Source of the DNA: Shimia sediminis
GTDB taxonomy: Bacteria > Pseudomonadota > Alphaproteobacteria > Rhodobacterales > Rhodobacteraceae
Length of the DNA stretch: 64,000 nt
Reading direction: 5' to 3'
Assembly: GCF_003990645.1 (NCBI RefSeq)
Contig: NZ_RYZK01000003.1
Span: 186,001-250,000 of the forward strand
The translations under genes were made by a program, and so were the position numbers. The notes beneath the pieces were generated by a model. It worked only from the letters and a program-made list of their open reading frames with translations. It had not been told where the DNA came from and did not search any database. Positions 8,872 through 17,100 of the stretch are shown one piece after another (position 1 is the first letter of the stretch; the number at the start of each line of letters is the position of its first letter).

Positions 8872-9624
8872 TCAACGTTCTGGTGCACCGTGGCGCGCCG
8901 AATCCGGCGTATAGACGCAGTTCTTCTGCGCGGGCGTATCAAAATCGAACCCAAATGCGTCCACATCGGCCTTGTACCAATCGGCAACGATCTGAATGGT
9001 TTCCTGGGTGTAAATCTCGTGATATGGGGGAGCTTTCAACCCGCTCCGGTTGCGGTCACGTATTTCAATGTCCCCAAAGTATGCCAAGGTTTCGTCTCTC
9101 AGGTGTTCCTGACGCAAGACATCGCAGGCAAGATTTCCTGTATCATCTACGATGTAATCCAGCTGTGGGTACCAACCATGTATGGCTCGGTGCCAATAAA
9201 ACGGTCGGTTAGCAAATTCATGCCTTTCTTCAAGAAAGGCCTCAAAAGCCTCCCTGGAATAGTCCACATCGTGCCCCTCGCGTTCCAGATATTTGTATCT
9301 AAAAGTGAAGCGGGAATAGGCCCGTGACCAAGGGTTACGTACTATTGAAACTGAGGTGAGTGAGTTTCTGACCTTGGGATTGATGTCACGCAGTCGCGCA
9401 TGTTGCGACCCATGGTGGTGACCGTTTTCCGCCATGACCCGAAAAAGCTCTTGGGTGTACTTTTTGCTGACATGAAAAAACGGATCAGAAAAAAGCACTC
9501 TCCGACGCATTTCCCTACTGTTGCGGTAGGTCATACCAGCGTTCTTGGGAATATGAATGAAATGAAATTTTGCAATGCCCAGTTTGAACCGGGCAATTGC
9601 TTTAGCTTGTCTCATTGTTAGCAT
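8872..9624 (-). CDS. Sulfotransferase-family protein, paralogue 1
   Basis: A 250-aa protein with the PAPS-binding P-loop [12 protein letters not shown] near residue 22 and the 3'-phosphate-binding block VSIVRNPWSRAYSRF near residue 95. It is predicted to transfer sulfate from PAPS to a carbohydrate or other hydroxyl acceptor. It has a close paralogue at 53135-53881; the two share QHARLRDI, the WHRAI-GWYPQ-DY region and TIQIVADWY near the C-terminus. It starts only 14 bp after the pnp stop on the same strand, so it could be read through from pnp. It leads the glycan-type cluster. The DNA is visibly AT-richer than pnp, suggesting acquisition. Confidence 0.8.
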   Translation of the reverse strand: MLTMRQAKAIARFKLGIAKFHFIHIPKNAGMTYRNSREMRRRVLFSDPFFHVSKKYTQELFRVMAENGHHHGSQHARLRDINPKVRNSLTSVSIVRNPWSRAYSRFTFRYKYLEREGHDVDYSREAFEAFLEERHEFANRPFYWHRAIHGWYPQLDYIVDDTGNLACDVLRQEHLRDETLAYFGDIEIRDRNRSGLKAPPYHEIYTQETIQIVADWYKADVDAFGFDFDTPAQKNCVYTPDSARHGAPER

Positions 9625-9638
9625 GGGAGCCTGTCAGA

Positions 9639-11789
9639 TCAGTCGTCAGACTTTTCTTTCTTCTCACGCGGCTGCTGAGGGATTTCCTCGCCGGTTTCCT
9701 GATCGACGATCTTCATCGACAGGCGCACCTTGCCACGGTCATCAAAGCCCAAAAGCTTGACCTTCACGTCCTGACCTTCTTTCAGAACGTCCGACGGGTG
9801 GTTCAGGCGACGGTTTTCGATCTGGCTGACGTGCACCAGGCCGTCGCGCTTGCCAAAGAAGTTCACGAAGGCGCCGAAATCGACGATCTTCACGACCTTA
9901 CCGTTGTAGACTTCGCCGACTTCCGGCTCAGCCACGATCGCGTGGATCATGTCATAGGCTTTCTGGATCGAGTCACCGTTCGGCGACGCAATCTTGATGA
10001 TGCCATCGTCGTTGATGTCGACCTTGGCGCCCGACACTTCGACGATCTCGCGGATCACTTTACCGCCCGAGCCGATCACTTCACGGATCTTGTCGGTCGG
10101 AACCTGCATGGTCTCGATGCGCGGTGCGTGGATCGAGAAGTCCGCAGCACCGTCCAGTGCCTTGTTCATCTCGCCCAGGATGTGCATCCGGCCGTCCTTG
10201 GCCTGGGCCAGGGCTTTTTCCATGATCTCAGGCGTGATGCCTGCAACCTTGATGTCCATCTGCAAGCTTGTGATGCCGTTTTCGGTCCCGGCCACTTTGA
10301 AATCCATGTCGCCCAGGTGGTCTTCGTCACCCAGAATGTCGGTCAGGATCGCATAAGAACCGTCGTCTTCCAGGATCAGGCCCATGGCCACACCGGCAAC
10401 AGCGTTCTTCAGCGGAACACCTGCGTCCATCATGGACAGCGAACCACCACAGACCGAGGCCATCGACGACGAGCCGTTGGATTCGGTGATTTCCGAAACA
10501 ACGCGCACGGTATAGGGGAAGTCGGTTGCCGCAGGCAGAACCGCCTGAAGCGCGCGCCATGCCAGCTTACCGTGACCCACTTCGCGACGACCGGGAGGGC
10601 CCACGCGGCCAGCTTCACCAACCGAATAGGGCGGGAAGTTGTAGTGCAACAGGAAGTTCGAACGGAAGTTGCCGTGCAGCGCGTCGATGATCTGCTCATC
10701 GTCGCCGGTGCCCAGAGTGGTCACGACGAGGCCTTGAGTTTCACCACGGGTGAACAGGGCCGACCCGTGGGTCCGCGGCAACAGGCCGGTCTGACACACG
10801 ATGTCACGCACTTCGTCGGTCTTGCGACCGTCGATACGGGTGCCGGTTTTCACGACGTCACCGCGCAGGATGCCTGCTTCGAGCTTCTTCATCGCCGAGC
10901 TGAGGTTGCTGTCGTCCAGCTGTTCCTCGGTCAGGGCGGCTTTGATCGCGTCACGGGCTGCCGAAACAGCGCTGGTGCGCTCTTGCTTGTCGCTGATGGC
11001 GAATGCGGCGCGCATCTGCTCTTCACCAGCGGCTTTCACGGCTTCGTAGAGCTCCGAGTAATCCGGCGCCTGGAAGTCGAAAGGCTCTTTCGCAGCGTCT
11101 TCTGCCAGTTCGATGATCAGGTCGATTACCGGCTGAATGGCGTCATGGGCAAATTTCACCGCACCCAGCATCTCTGCTTCGTCCAGTTCGTAGGCTTCCG
11201 ACTCCACCATCATGACGGCGTCTTTGGTACCAGCCACAACAAGGTCCAGACGTTGGTCGGGGTTGTTGCGCAGGTCCTGCATGTCGTCGACAGTCGGGTT
11301 CAGAACGTATTCGCCGTCCTCGAAACCAACGCGGGCGCCGGCAATCGGGCCCATGAAGGGTGCGCCGGAAATGGTCAGCGCGGCCGAGGCTGCGATCATC
11401 GCAACCATGTCGGGGTCATTGACCAGATCGTGGCTCAGCACGGTGCACATCACCAGAACTTCGTTTTTGAAGCCGGGGACAAACAGCGGGCGGATCGGAC
11501 GGTCGATCAGACGCGCGGTCAGCGTTTCCTTCTCGGTGGGGCGGGCCTCACGCTTGAAGAAGCCACCGGGCACTTTACCGGCGGCATAGTATTTCTCTTG
11601 GTAGTGAACGGTCAGCGGGAAAAAGTCGAAACCGGGTTTCGGCGCTTTCGCAAACGTCACTGCGGCCATGACCGAGGTTTCGCCCAGAGTGGCGATCACA
11701 CAGCCGTCGGCCTGACGGGCAACCTTGCCCGTTTCCAGCGTGAGGGTTTCTTCGCCCCACTGCATAGATTTCGTCGTTACGTCAAACAT
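9639..11789 (-). CDS. pnp: Polyribonucleotide nucleotidyltransferase (PNPase)
   Basis: A 716-aa protein of normal PNPase length. It has two RNase PH-like domains (the second with [12 protein letters not shown] and [22 protein letters not shown]), a KH domain ([15 protein letters not shown]) and an S1 domain ([20 protein letters not shown]), followed by a short charged tail. It degrades RNA phosphorolytically 3' to 5' and is part of the RNA degradosome. The ATG at 11789 begins [12 protein letters not shown] and is preceded by AGGA; the longer frame is rejected. In most Proteobacteria pnp directly follows rpsO; here about 2.9 kb with four other elements intervenes. Confidence 0.97.
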   Translation of the reverse strand: MFDVTTKSMQWGEETLTLETGKVARQADGCVIATLGETSVMAAVTFAKAPKPGFDFFPLTVHYQEKYYAAGKVPGGFFKREARPTEKETLTARLIDRPIRPLFVPGFKNEVLVMCTVLSHDLVNDPDMVAMIAASAALTISGAPFMGPIAGARVGFEDGEYVLNPTVDDMQDLRNNPDQRLDLVVAGTKDAVMMVESEAYELDEAEMLGAVKFAHDAIQPVIDLIIELAEDAAKEPFDFQAPDYSELYEAVKAAGEEQMRAAFAISDKQERTSAVSAARDAIKAALTEEQLDDSNLSSAMKKLEAGILRGDVVKTGTRIDGRKTDEVRDIVCQTGLLPRTHGSALFTRGETQGLVVTTLGTGDDEQIIDALHGNFRSNFLLHYNFPPYSVGEAGRVGPPGRREVGHGKLAWRALQAVLPAATDFPYTVRVVSEITESNGSSSMASVCGGSLSMMDAGVPLKNAVAGVAMGLILEDDGSYAILTDILGDEDHLGDMDFKVAGTENGITSLQMDIKVAGITPEIMEKALAQAKDGRMHILGEMNKALDGAADFSIHAPRIETMQVPTDKIREVIGSGGKVIREIVEVSGAKVDINDDGIIKIASPNGDSIQKAYDMIHAIVAEPEVGEVYNGKVVKIVDFGAFVNFFGKRDGLVHVSQIENRRLNHPSDVLKEGQDVKVKLLGFDDRGKVRLSMKIVDQETGEEIPQQPREKKEKSDD

Positions 11790-12087
11790 ATATCGTATCC
11801 TAGTTGGAGGCACTCCCAGGCGCTCCCGGGTCCTCCGTTTCAATGGCGGCCCCATGCCGCCGATCCCTATTCATCCTGGTTTCGGGTGCCGGGATCAGGG
11901 CACCACGTCTCAGATGGAGCGGCCATATAGGAAAACAAGTGCTTTGGAAACTGGAAAGTGCAGCCGACTTTTTTCCCCTCGGCCATGAAAATTCCACAGT
12001 TTTCGCGGATTGTTGCTCTTTGAGAGAGCAAGGGTCACACTATATTCTGGGTGCGCCCCCATACGCCCGTTACGTCAAAGTGTAGGC
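11790..12087. other. Divergent intergenic region between pnp and an SGNH hydrolase
   Basis: About 300 bp without a gene. On the pnp side it is GC-rich with CTCCCAGG/CTCCCGGG-type short repeats. On the other side it holds a small hairpin (TTGCTCTTTGAGAGAGCAA, near 12012) and an AT-rich CACTATATTCTGG that could be a -10 region for the SGNH gene. No ORF or known RNA motif was recognised. Confidence 0.5.
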
Positions 12088-12768
12088 ATGAAAAAACGAA
12101 TTCTGATCCTGGTCGCCATGGTCTCGCTGGTGGCGTCCGTCCTGGTGGCAGAAGACCCCAGGCCCCGCATCCTCGCCATGGGCGACAGCATGATGGCCTG
12201 GCACAACGTGTCAGGCCGCTCGATCCCGCAGGTTATTTCAAACGAACTGGGCGAACCGGTGGTCAGTCAGGCCATTGGCGGCGCCCGCATCATCTACAAC
12301 CTGCCGATCAGCGGCGCGATGGGGATGAAGATCACCAACCAGTACCGCAAGGGCGACTGGGACTGGATCGTGGTCAATGGCGGCGGCAATGACCTGTGGC
12401 TGGGCTGTGGTTGCACCGCCTGTGACAAACGCCTCAACCGCATGATCTCGGACGATGGCAAAAAGGGCGTTGTGCCGGGCATGGTCAGCAATCTCCGGCA
12501 ATCCGGCGCGCGGGTGATCTATGTCGGCTACCTGCGCAGCCCCGGCGTTGGCTCGGTCATCGACAGCTGCCGCCCCGCCGGGGATGAATTCGAAGCCCGG
12601 ATCGAGGCCATGTCAAAACTCGACAAGGGCCTCTACTTTGTCTCCATCGCCGATCTCGTCCCCCACGGCGACCGCAGCTTTCACGGTGTCGACATGATCC
12701 ACCCCTCGGTGAAGGGGAGTGCAGCGATTGGCAAACGTCTGGCCGAGGTGATCAAGGCGAACGAGTAG
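12088..12768 (+). CDS. Exported SGNH/GDSL-family hydrolase
   Basis: A 226-aa protein. The signal peptide is MKKRILILVAMVSLVASVLVA, then block I AMGDSMMAW with the nucleophile Ser, NGGGNDLW as the Gly/Asn block, and the C-terminal DMIHPS with the catalytic Asp and His. It is predicted to be a periplasmic esterase or deacylase. Between the blocks is a cysteine-rich GCGCTACDK that could form a disulfide or bind metal and is not a general family feature. The start follows the hydrophobic pattern; the longer upstream frame lacks a ribosome site. It is transcribed away from pnp. The substrate is unknown, and it is only distantly similar to the SGNH protein at 190-894. Confidence 0.83.
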   Translation: MKKRILILVAMVSLVASVLVAEDPRPRILAMGDSMMAWHNVSGRSIPQVISNELGEPVVSQAIGGARIIYNLPISGAMGMKITNQYRKGDWDWIVVNGGGNDLWLGCGCTACDKRLNRMISDDGKKGVVPGMVSNLRQSGARVIYVGYLRSPGVGSVIDSCRPAGDEFEARIEAMSKLDKGLYFVSIADLVPHGDRSFHGVDMIHPSVKGSAAIGKRLAEVIKANE

Positions 12769-12810
12769 GGCGCCTATCGCCAGGTGTGCACGGAGAGTGT
12801 TTAAAACGTC

Positions 12811-12987
12811 ATGCGGCTGACTAGCGCGATAAAAGAAAACGTCTGGATCGGCTTTTGCGCAGTTGCAGCATTCTTGATGGGTTTTAAGCTGGATGCAGGA
12901 CCGCTAAGAGTGGCTGGTATGACTCTGGCATTAGTTTTTGCCTTCACGGTGTACCGGTCGTGTTCGGGTACATCGAGGAATAAATGA
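12811..12987 (+). CDS. Small membrane protein, 58 aa
   Basis: An unrecognised short ORF with a GGAGAG upstream, starting ATG CGG CTG. It encodes a short charged N-terminus, a hydrophobic helix (VWIGFCAVAAFLMGF), a turn with LDAGPLR, a second hydrophobic helix (VAGMTLALVFAFTVY) and a positively charged tail. This looks like a two-helix inner-membrane protein with both ends in the cytoplasm. It follows the SGNH hydrolase on the same strand by 42 bp. No function is proposed; it may not be expressed. Confidence 0.45.
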   Translation: MRLTSAIKENVWIGFCAVAAFLMGFKLDAGPLRVAGMTLALVFAFTVYRSCSGTSRNK

Positions 12988-13017
12988 GAAATCTAATTTA
13001 AGCAGTCCATTTTATAC

Positions 13018-14328
13018 TTAGGCTTCCTGCCCCCACAGATTTTCTACCCCCAACCCCCGCACGCCCTGCGCCTGCAATTCCGCCACCAGCGCCGCGTGGT
13101 CCACTTCTTGCACTGTGACCCCCGCCCGGATCGCCATGGCTGCGGCTGTGCCCGTGGCCTGCCCCATGGCCATGCATTGCGGCATGCCCCGGACCGAGGC
13201 AAAGGCCGTGGCATCCGCACAGATGATCCGCCCCGCGAACATCAGGTTCTCGATCTCTTCCGGCACCAGTGACCGGAACGGAATTGTGTAATAGCTGCCC
13301 GCGCCGACAATGGCGTCATGGGTCATGGCATCGCTGTCCCGCATGACGTCGTCGATCGGGTTGTCGCAACAGACGATGCCATCGGCAAACCGTCTCCCCG
13401 CCGCCAGATCCGCCCCGGTCACGCGATACATCGCCTGCAACCGCCGCGTCTCGCGCACCCCCACGGTTGGCCCCAGCATGGTCATATGCGCCGCTTCGAA
13501 CCCCGGAATGTCGTCGCGCAGGAACGCCGCCATCTGCAACGCCCGCCGCCGCCCCTCCTGCGTGGCGCGGCTGACGGCGCTGGCGTCCGTGCCGTCAACA
13601 CCGCGGATCACCACCGAGTTGCAGAACACGGTATTCTCGTGAAACCCCTTCATCAGGTACAGTTGCCCCAGGTCCTCATGCAGCCGCCCCTCGGCAATGC
13701 CGCGCGCGGCATAGTCACTGAAATAGGGATCGTTGGCTGCAAACACCCGGCCCCAGTCGGCGTTCTCCATCATAAAGGACAGGGTCACGCCCATCATGTT
13801 GCCGGTGTCGTCGCCCAGCGTATACGGCACGCCCGCCCGCGCCGACAGATCGCCATCGCCGGAACAGTCTATGACCATTTTCGGGGAGATCCGGTGCAGG
13901 CCGTGGCGGTCGTGAAAGGTGACTTGAGCGATGGCGTTGTCCGCCATCACCGGGTCGTGGGCGACGGCATTCAGAAACACCCGCACGCCGGCCTCTTCCA
14001 GCATGTCGAACATGGTGGTGATTGCCGTGTCGTGGTCATAGACAATCTCGGCGCCAAAATTTTCCAGCGTGCAGGCCCGCTTTTCCGCCCGTGCGGGCGT
14101 CATCGCGAAAAGCCGTCCGGCCAGTTCCTCCATCAGTCCGCCGATGCTGGTGTCGCAGGGATAGGCCGCCCCCCAGGGCATGCCGGGGCAAAAGGCCATG
14201 ACGCCCCCGACCTTGTTGCCCGCCTCCAACAGCGTGACCGCCAGCCCCTGCCGCGCCGCCGCCACTGCGGCACCAAAGCCCGCCGTGCCGCCGCCGATCA
14301 CCAGCACATCCGTCGTCAGATCACCCAT
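13018..14328 (-). CDS. FAD-dependent oxidoreductase
   Basis: A 436-aa flavoprotein of the FAD_oxidored (PF12831) type. The dinucleotide-binding motif VIGGGTAGFGAAVAAARQG sits at the very N-terminus, MVIDCSGDGDLSARAG in the middle and NLMFAGRIICADATAFASVRGMPQCMAMGQATGTAAA at the C-terminus in overlapping pieces closes the FAD site. CPGMPWG near residue 50 may hold a reactive cysteine. The ATG at 14328 is preferred over that at 14340 because GATGAGG precedes it at proper spacing. The substrate is unknown. It lies between the rpsO terminator and the pnp region without an obvious partner. Confidence 0.83.
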   Translation of the reverse strand: MGDLTTDVLVIGGGTAGFGAAVAAARQGLAVTLLEAGNKVGGVMAFCPGMPWGAAYPCDTSIGGLMEELAGRLFAMTPARAEKRACTLENFGAEIVYDHDTAITTMFDMLEEAGVRVFLNAVAHDPVMADNAIAQVTFHDRHGLHRISPKMVIDCSGDGDLSARAGVPYTLGDDTGNMMGVTLSFMMENADWGRVFAANDPYFSDYAARGIAEGRLHEDLGQLYLMKGFHENTVFCNSVVIRGVDGTDASAVSRATQEGRRRALQMAAFLRDDIPGFEAAHMTMLGPTVGVRETRRLQAMYRVTGADLAAGRRFADGIVCCDNPIDDVMRDSDAMTHDAIVGAGSYYTIPFRSLVPEEIENLMFAGRIICADATAFASVRGMPQCMAMGQATGTAAAMAIRAGVTVQEVDHAALVAELQAQGVRGLGVENLWGQEA

Positions 14329-14422
14329 ATCGCGCCTCATCCTGTTGTCCGACCATTAAGAGGGCGCGCTTTGCGACGGCGCAACTCTGTTAACGACTTC
14401 CTTAACGGCGCGTTACTGAACA

Positions 14423-14528
14423 GGGGCGATACCGGGGGCGATACAGGGGGGTGATTCTGGGGAAATGGGTCGGAGCAGAGGTTAAGGTCCGGTGAAAATC
14501 AACGTGCAATTCACGAAAAACCGGACCT
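14423..14528. repeat. Direct and inverted repeats upstream of the FAD oxidoreductase gene
   Basis: GGGGCGATAC occurs twice, at 14423-14432 and 14435-14444 (12-bp period), followed by a G run. Further on, AGGTCCGG (14485-14492) and CCGGACCT (14521-14528) form an inverted repeat whose loop itself contains GTGAA/TTCAC, so a long hairpin can form. The stretch 14329-14593 holds no gene that I can support. Confidence 0.5.
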
Positions 14529-14593
14529 CTCCATGTTGTACAAATTAGAGAGTCGCCCCGAAAAAAGCTGTACAAAATGGTTACTTCACAAAA

Positions 14594-14621
14594 AAACGCC
14601 CGCTCCAAAGAGCAGGCGTTT
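14594..14621 (-). terminator. Rho-independent terminator of rpsO
   Basis: Minus-strand reading gives a 12-bp stem (arms 14610-14621 and 14594-14605, one G-T pair) with a TTTG loop followed by TTT and more T residues. It lies 25 bp after the rpsO stop. Confidence 0.85.
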
Positions 14622-14645
14622 TCGTGATCCGAGGGGATCGAATTC

Positions 14646-14915
14646 TTAGCGACGCAGGCCGAGACGCTTGATGAGGTCCGCATAGCGTGCCTCGTCGTTG
14701 CTCTTCAGATAGTCCAGCAATTTACGGCGCTGGGCGACCATTTTCAGCAGACCACGGCGGCCGTGGTTGTCTTTTTTATGGGTCTTGAAGTGCTCGGTCA
14801 GGGTAGCGATGCGCGACGACAGGATAGCAACCTGAACTTCGGGCGAACCGGTGTCGCCTTCTTTGGTTGCGTATTCCGCCATGACGCGGGCTTTTTCTTC
14901 AACAGTGATCGACAT
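14646..14915 (-). CDS. rpsO: 30S ribosomal protein S15
   Basis: An 89-aa protein, the standard S15 length, with the conserved blocks [30 protein letters not shown] and RRKLLDYLK. It binds 16S rRNA early in 30S assembly, and the family often controls its own translation through its mRNA leader. The ATG is preceded by AGGAGACCCC. It has its own intrinsic terminator, so transcription probably does not continue to pnp. In related bacteria truB precedes and pnp follows rpsO closely; both gaps are enlarged here. Confidence 0.98.
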   Translation of the reverse strand: MSITVEEKARVMAEYATKEGDTGSPEVQVAILSSRIATLTEHFKTHKKDNHGRRGLLKMVAQRRKLLDYLKSNDEARYADLIKRLGLRR

Positions 14916-15072
14916 CGGGGTCTCCTATGATTGAGGGTTGAGGGCACAAGCCGGGATGTCGTCCAGCAGGGTCCATGGAGAGAATCCCCTGCAAACACAG
15001 GGGATGCGCGCGTATAGGGTATATTTCTGGGAATGAAAAGGGGGTGGTGCGAATTGCCCTGTTCCGGCCCTG

Positions 15073-16071
15073 TTACACCACCGGTGGCGGCGGCGCCGCA
15101 TCCTGCGCCAGCAGCACGATATCTGCCGCCGTCAGCCCCGCGCCGCCCTGGATCGAGGCGACCAGCAGACCTTCGACATAGAGGTCGGACTGGTCGGGCG
15201 TGTCAGGGTCCTCGCGCAGCTCAACACTGGGTTCAACGCCGCTGGAGGCATCGTACAACAGCACCAGGCTGTCTTCGAGTCCATCAAAGTCGACGATCCG
15301 GATCGCCTCGCCCTCGGATGGCCAGTTGTCCAGTAAAATAAGGTCCATGCCGTCGCCGCTGGTCACCCAATCCCCGGCACCCGCGGTGATCGTATCGTCC
15401 CCGTCTCCACCATTGAGAAAGTCAGGCCCGCTCGCCGCACTGTCCCCGGCGCCGTAAAGAACATCGTTGCCATCGCCGCCAAACAGGGTGTCGCCGCCCT
15501 CGCCCGCGTGCATCTGATCGTCGCCGTAGCCGCCATGCAGGGCATCGTCGCCCTCTCCGCCTGACAGGGTGTCGTCGCCAAAGCCGCCGGTCAGGCTGTC
15601 GTCGCCCTCACCGCCGTCGAGAAGGTCGTCGCCCATGTGGCCAAACAAGCTGTCATCACCTGCGCCACCGCTCAGGCTGTCTTCACCGTCTTCGCCATGC
15701 AAAAGATCGCTGCCCGCATCGCCGCTCAGGTTGTCGTTGCCATCCTGGCCGTAAAGATGATCGTCACCGTCGTGTCCATGGATCGTGTCGTCACCCTGAT
15801 ATCCGTTGATCTGGTCGTCACCCGCGCCGCCGTTCATCAGCTCGTCTGGTTCCGAACCGGCGATAATCTGGTCTTCCTCGGTTTGTGGGGCGGGGGGCGT
15901 GTCGTCGGGAATGTCAGGGAGGCCGAAAAGGTTGTCGATTCCATCCTCGTCAATGTCCAGGGTCTCTTCCTGATCGATGTCTTCATCGACGTCTTCAACC
16001 CCGGAGTCAAAGGTCACCATGGCCGCGGCACCCGCAGCCACAAGCCCCAACAGCCCTGCAAAAATCAACAT
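15073..16071 (-). CDS. RTX-repeat calcium-binding protein with N-terminal membrane anchor
   Basis: A 332-aa acidic protein. Residues 1-20 (MLIFAGLLGLVAAGAAAMVT) form a single hydrophobic anchor or signal. An Asp/Glu-rich linker follows to about residue 70. Residues 81-206 are fourteen contiguous nine-residue repeats of the GGxGxDxLx type, with one more after a short break, which form a calcium-binding beta-roll. The last 100 residues end in a Pro tail. RTX proteins are mostly type I secreted, but the N-terminal hydrophobic segment here suggests membrane tethering instead. A second RTX-like protein with a similar N-terminus is at 17101-18267. Function unknown. Confidence 0.82.
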   Translation of the reverse strand: MLIFAGLLGLVAAGAAAMVTFDSGVEDVDEDIDQEETLDIDEDGIDNLFGLPDIPDDTPPAPQTEEDQIIAGSEPDELMNGGAGDDQINGYQGDDTIHGHDGDDHLYGQDGNDNLSGDAGSDLLHGEDGEDSLSGGAGDDSLFGHMGDDLLDGGEGDDSLTGGFGDDTLSGGEGDDALHGGYGDDQMHAGEGGDTLFGGDGNDVLYGAGDSAASGPDFLNGGDGDDTITAGAGDWVTSGDGMDLILLDNWPSEGEAIRIVDFDGLEDSLVLLYDASSGVEPSVELREDPDTPDQSDLYVEGLLVASIQGGAGLTAADIVLLAQDAAPPPPVV

Positions 16072-16172
16072 GGTTCACACACTCACCCACAATCGCCCCA
16101 CGGTATTCTCTCGCAAATCCGGGGGTCAGTAAATCCAAAACTGGGCTGTTGGTTAACGGGCGTGAAGCGGAT

Positions 16173-16712
16173 TCATGTGTTGCCGTCAAGATCGTCTAAG
16201 GCACTGATATTCCAATGCTCTGGGCGTTGTGCATAAGCGATGTACAGCGGGTGGCGCGGGTGTCCGGCCTTGGTCACTCCAAGGCAATGAATGTCGCGGC
16301 CCGTGGCGCGCAGCACGTCGCGCATGACCTTGCCACGCCCTTTGTGGTCGCCATGCGCGCCCCAGCCCGCCACAATGGTATCCGCCCAAAGGCAGGCGCG
16401 GGTGATGGCGGCGTCATTGTCCGGCCCTTCCGGGGCGGGGTGGGCGCGCATCTTGTGAGGGTCGGTTTCGCGCAGGGCAAAGATGTTCACCGCGCAGAAG
16501 CCGCCAAAGCCCAACGCCCGGGCCCGCCGTTCGCAGCGCTCGATGGTGGGGTCGTTCTGAACCTCGGTCGCTTTTGACGGGTTCAGCATGATGAAGGTCA
16601 CGCGGGGGGCCGTATCGTCCCAGACGCGGGTCAGGGCGTAGCGATAGGTCTCGCAATCCGAGTAGTCGGCGGTCGAGGCCGCGTCGTCTTTTTGGTGGTG
16701 GCGCGTGATCAT
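16173..16712 (-). CDS. DUF1643 domain-containing protein
   Basis: A 179-aa protein with the DUF1643 features: CETYRYALTRVWDD, FIMLNPSKATEVQNDPTIERC, GFGGFCAVNIFALR, and WGAHGDHKGRG. The family is widespread and uncharacterised; the conserved NPS and GWG motifs suggest nucleotide or sugar binding, but no activity is established to my knowledge. The ATG at 16712 is chosen; the frame upstream to 16856 is low in protein character. It is followed by the RTX gene on the same strand about 100 bp away. Confidence 0.82.
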   Translation of the reverse strand: MITRHHQKDDAASTADYSDCETYRYALTRVWDDTAPRVTFIMLNPSKATEVQNDPTIERCERRARALGFGGFCAVNIFALRETDPHKMRAHPAPEGPDNDAAITRACLWADTIVAGWGAHGDHKGRGKVMRDVLRATGRDIHCLGVTKAGHPRHPLYIAYAQRPEHWNISALDDLDGNT

Positions 16713-16945
16713 AGGGGCCTTGTGCCCGGATTGTGGAGTGCAGGCAAGCTGGCGGGCGTGCGTGGTTAAGAGAGTCTGACCTCGGTGAGCGGGTGTTTGC
16801 GGGCACTTGGCGCGAACCGGCCTGAAAACCCTGTGATTAAAGGTCAAAACCCCCATCTCTATCGCGACGGTACTGCGTCGGTGTTTTGGATCTGAACGCA
16901 GACCGTTTCAGAAACGCACGGTGCAAGATTCCAACGTGGGATTGT

Positions 16946-16980
16946 GCCAAGAAAATTCGAATTTTCTTGGCCTCCGGAGG
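16946..16980. repeat. Perfect 26-bp palindrome plus adjacent 10-bp palindrome
   Basis: A perfect palindrome spans 16946-16971; its halves are GCCAAGAAAATTC and its reverse complement. It runs directly into CCTCCGGAGG at 16971-16980. It lies in the gene-free interval 16713-17100, roughly midway between the divergently transcribed DUF1643 and RTX genes. It could be a protein-binding site or a bidirectional hairpin. The rest of that 388-bp interval holds nothing else I can support. Confidence 0.7.
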
Positions 16981-17100
16981 AGAGGCCGGGGAAAGTGGAG
17001 ATGTTGCTGATAAGCGTCAGACCGAAAGGATGTCTGGCTGCTGGTTGAGGTGTGTTCAGGTCGCGCATACAGCTTGGACGGGAATTGAGTGAGTCGTCGT

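Noticed and set aside
9615-11930. 771-codon open frame on the plus strand opposite pnp
   Set aside because: It mirrors the pnp codons; His/Asp/Arg-rich composition with no motif is what the complement of a GC-rich gene gives. The same holds for long frames opposite sucA, sucB, lpd, sdhA and the acyl-CoA dehydrogenase.
15370-15840. Regular short repeats that look like a tandem array
   Set aside because: They encode the RTX nonapeptides; the period is 27 bp in frame and the sequence varies at third positions. Not a CRISPR or a non-coding repeat.
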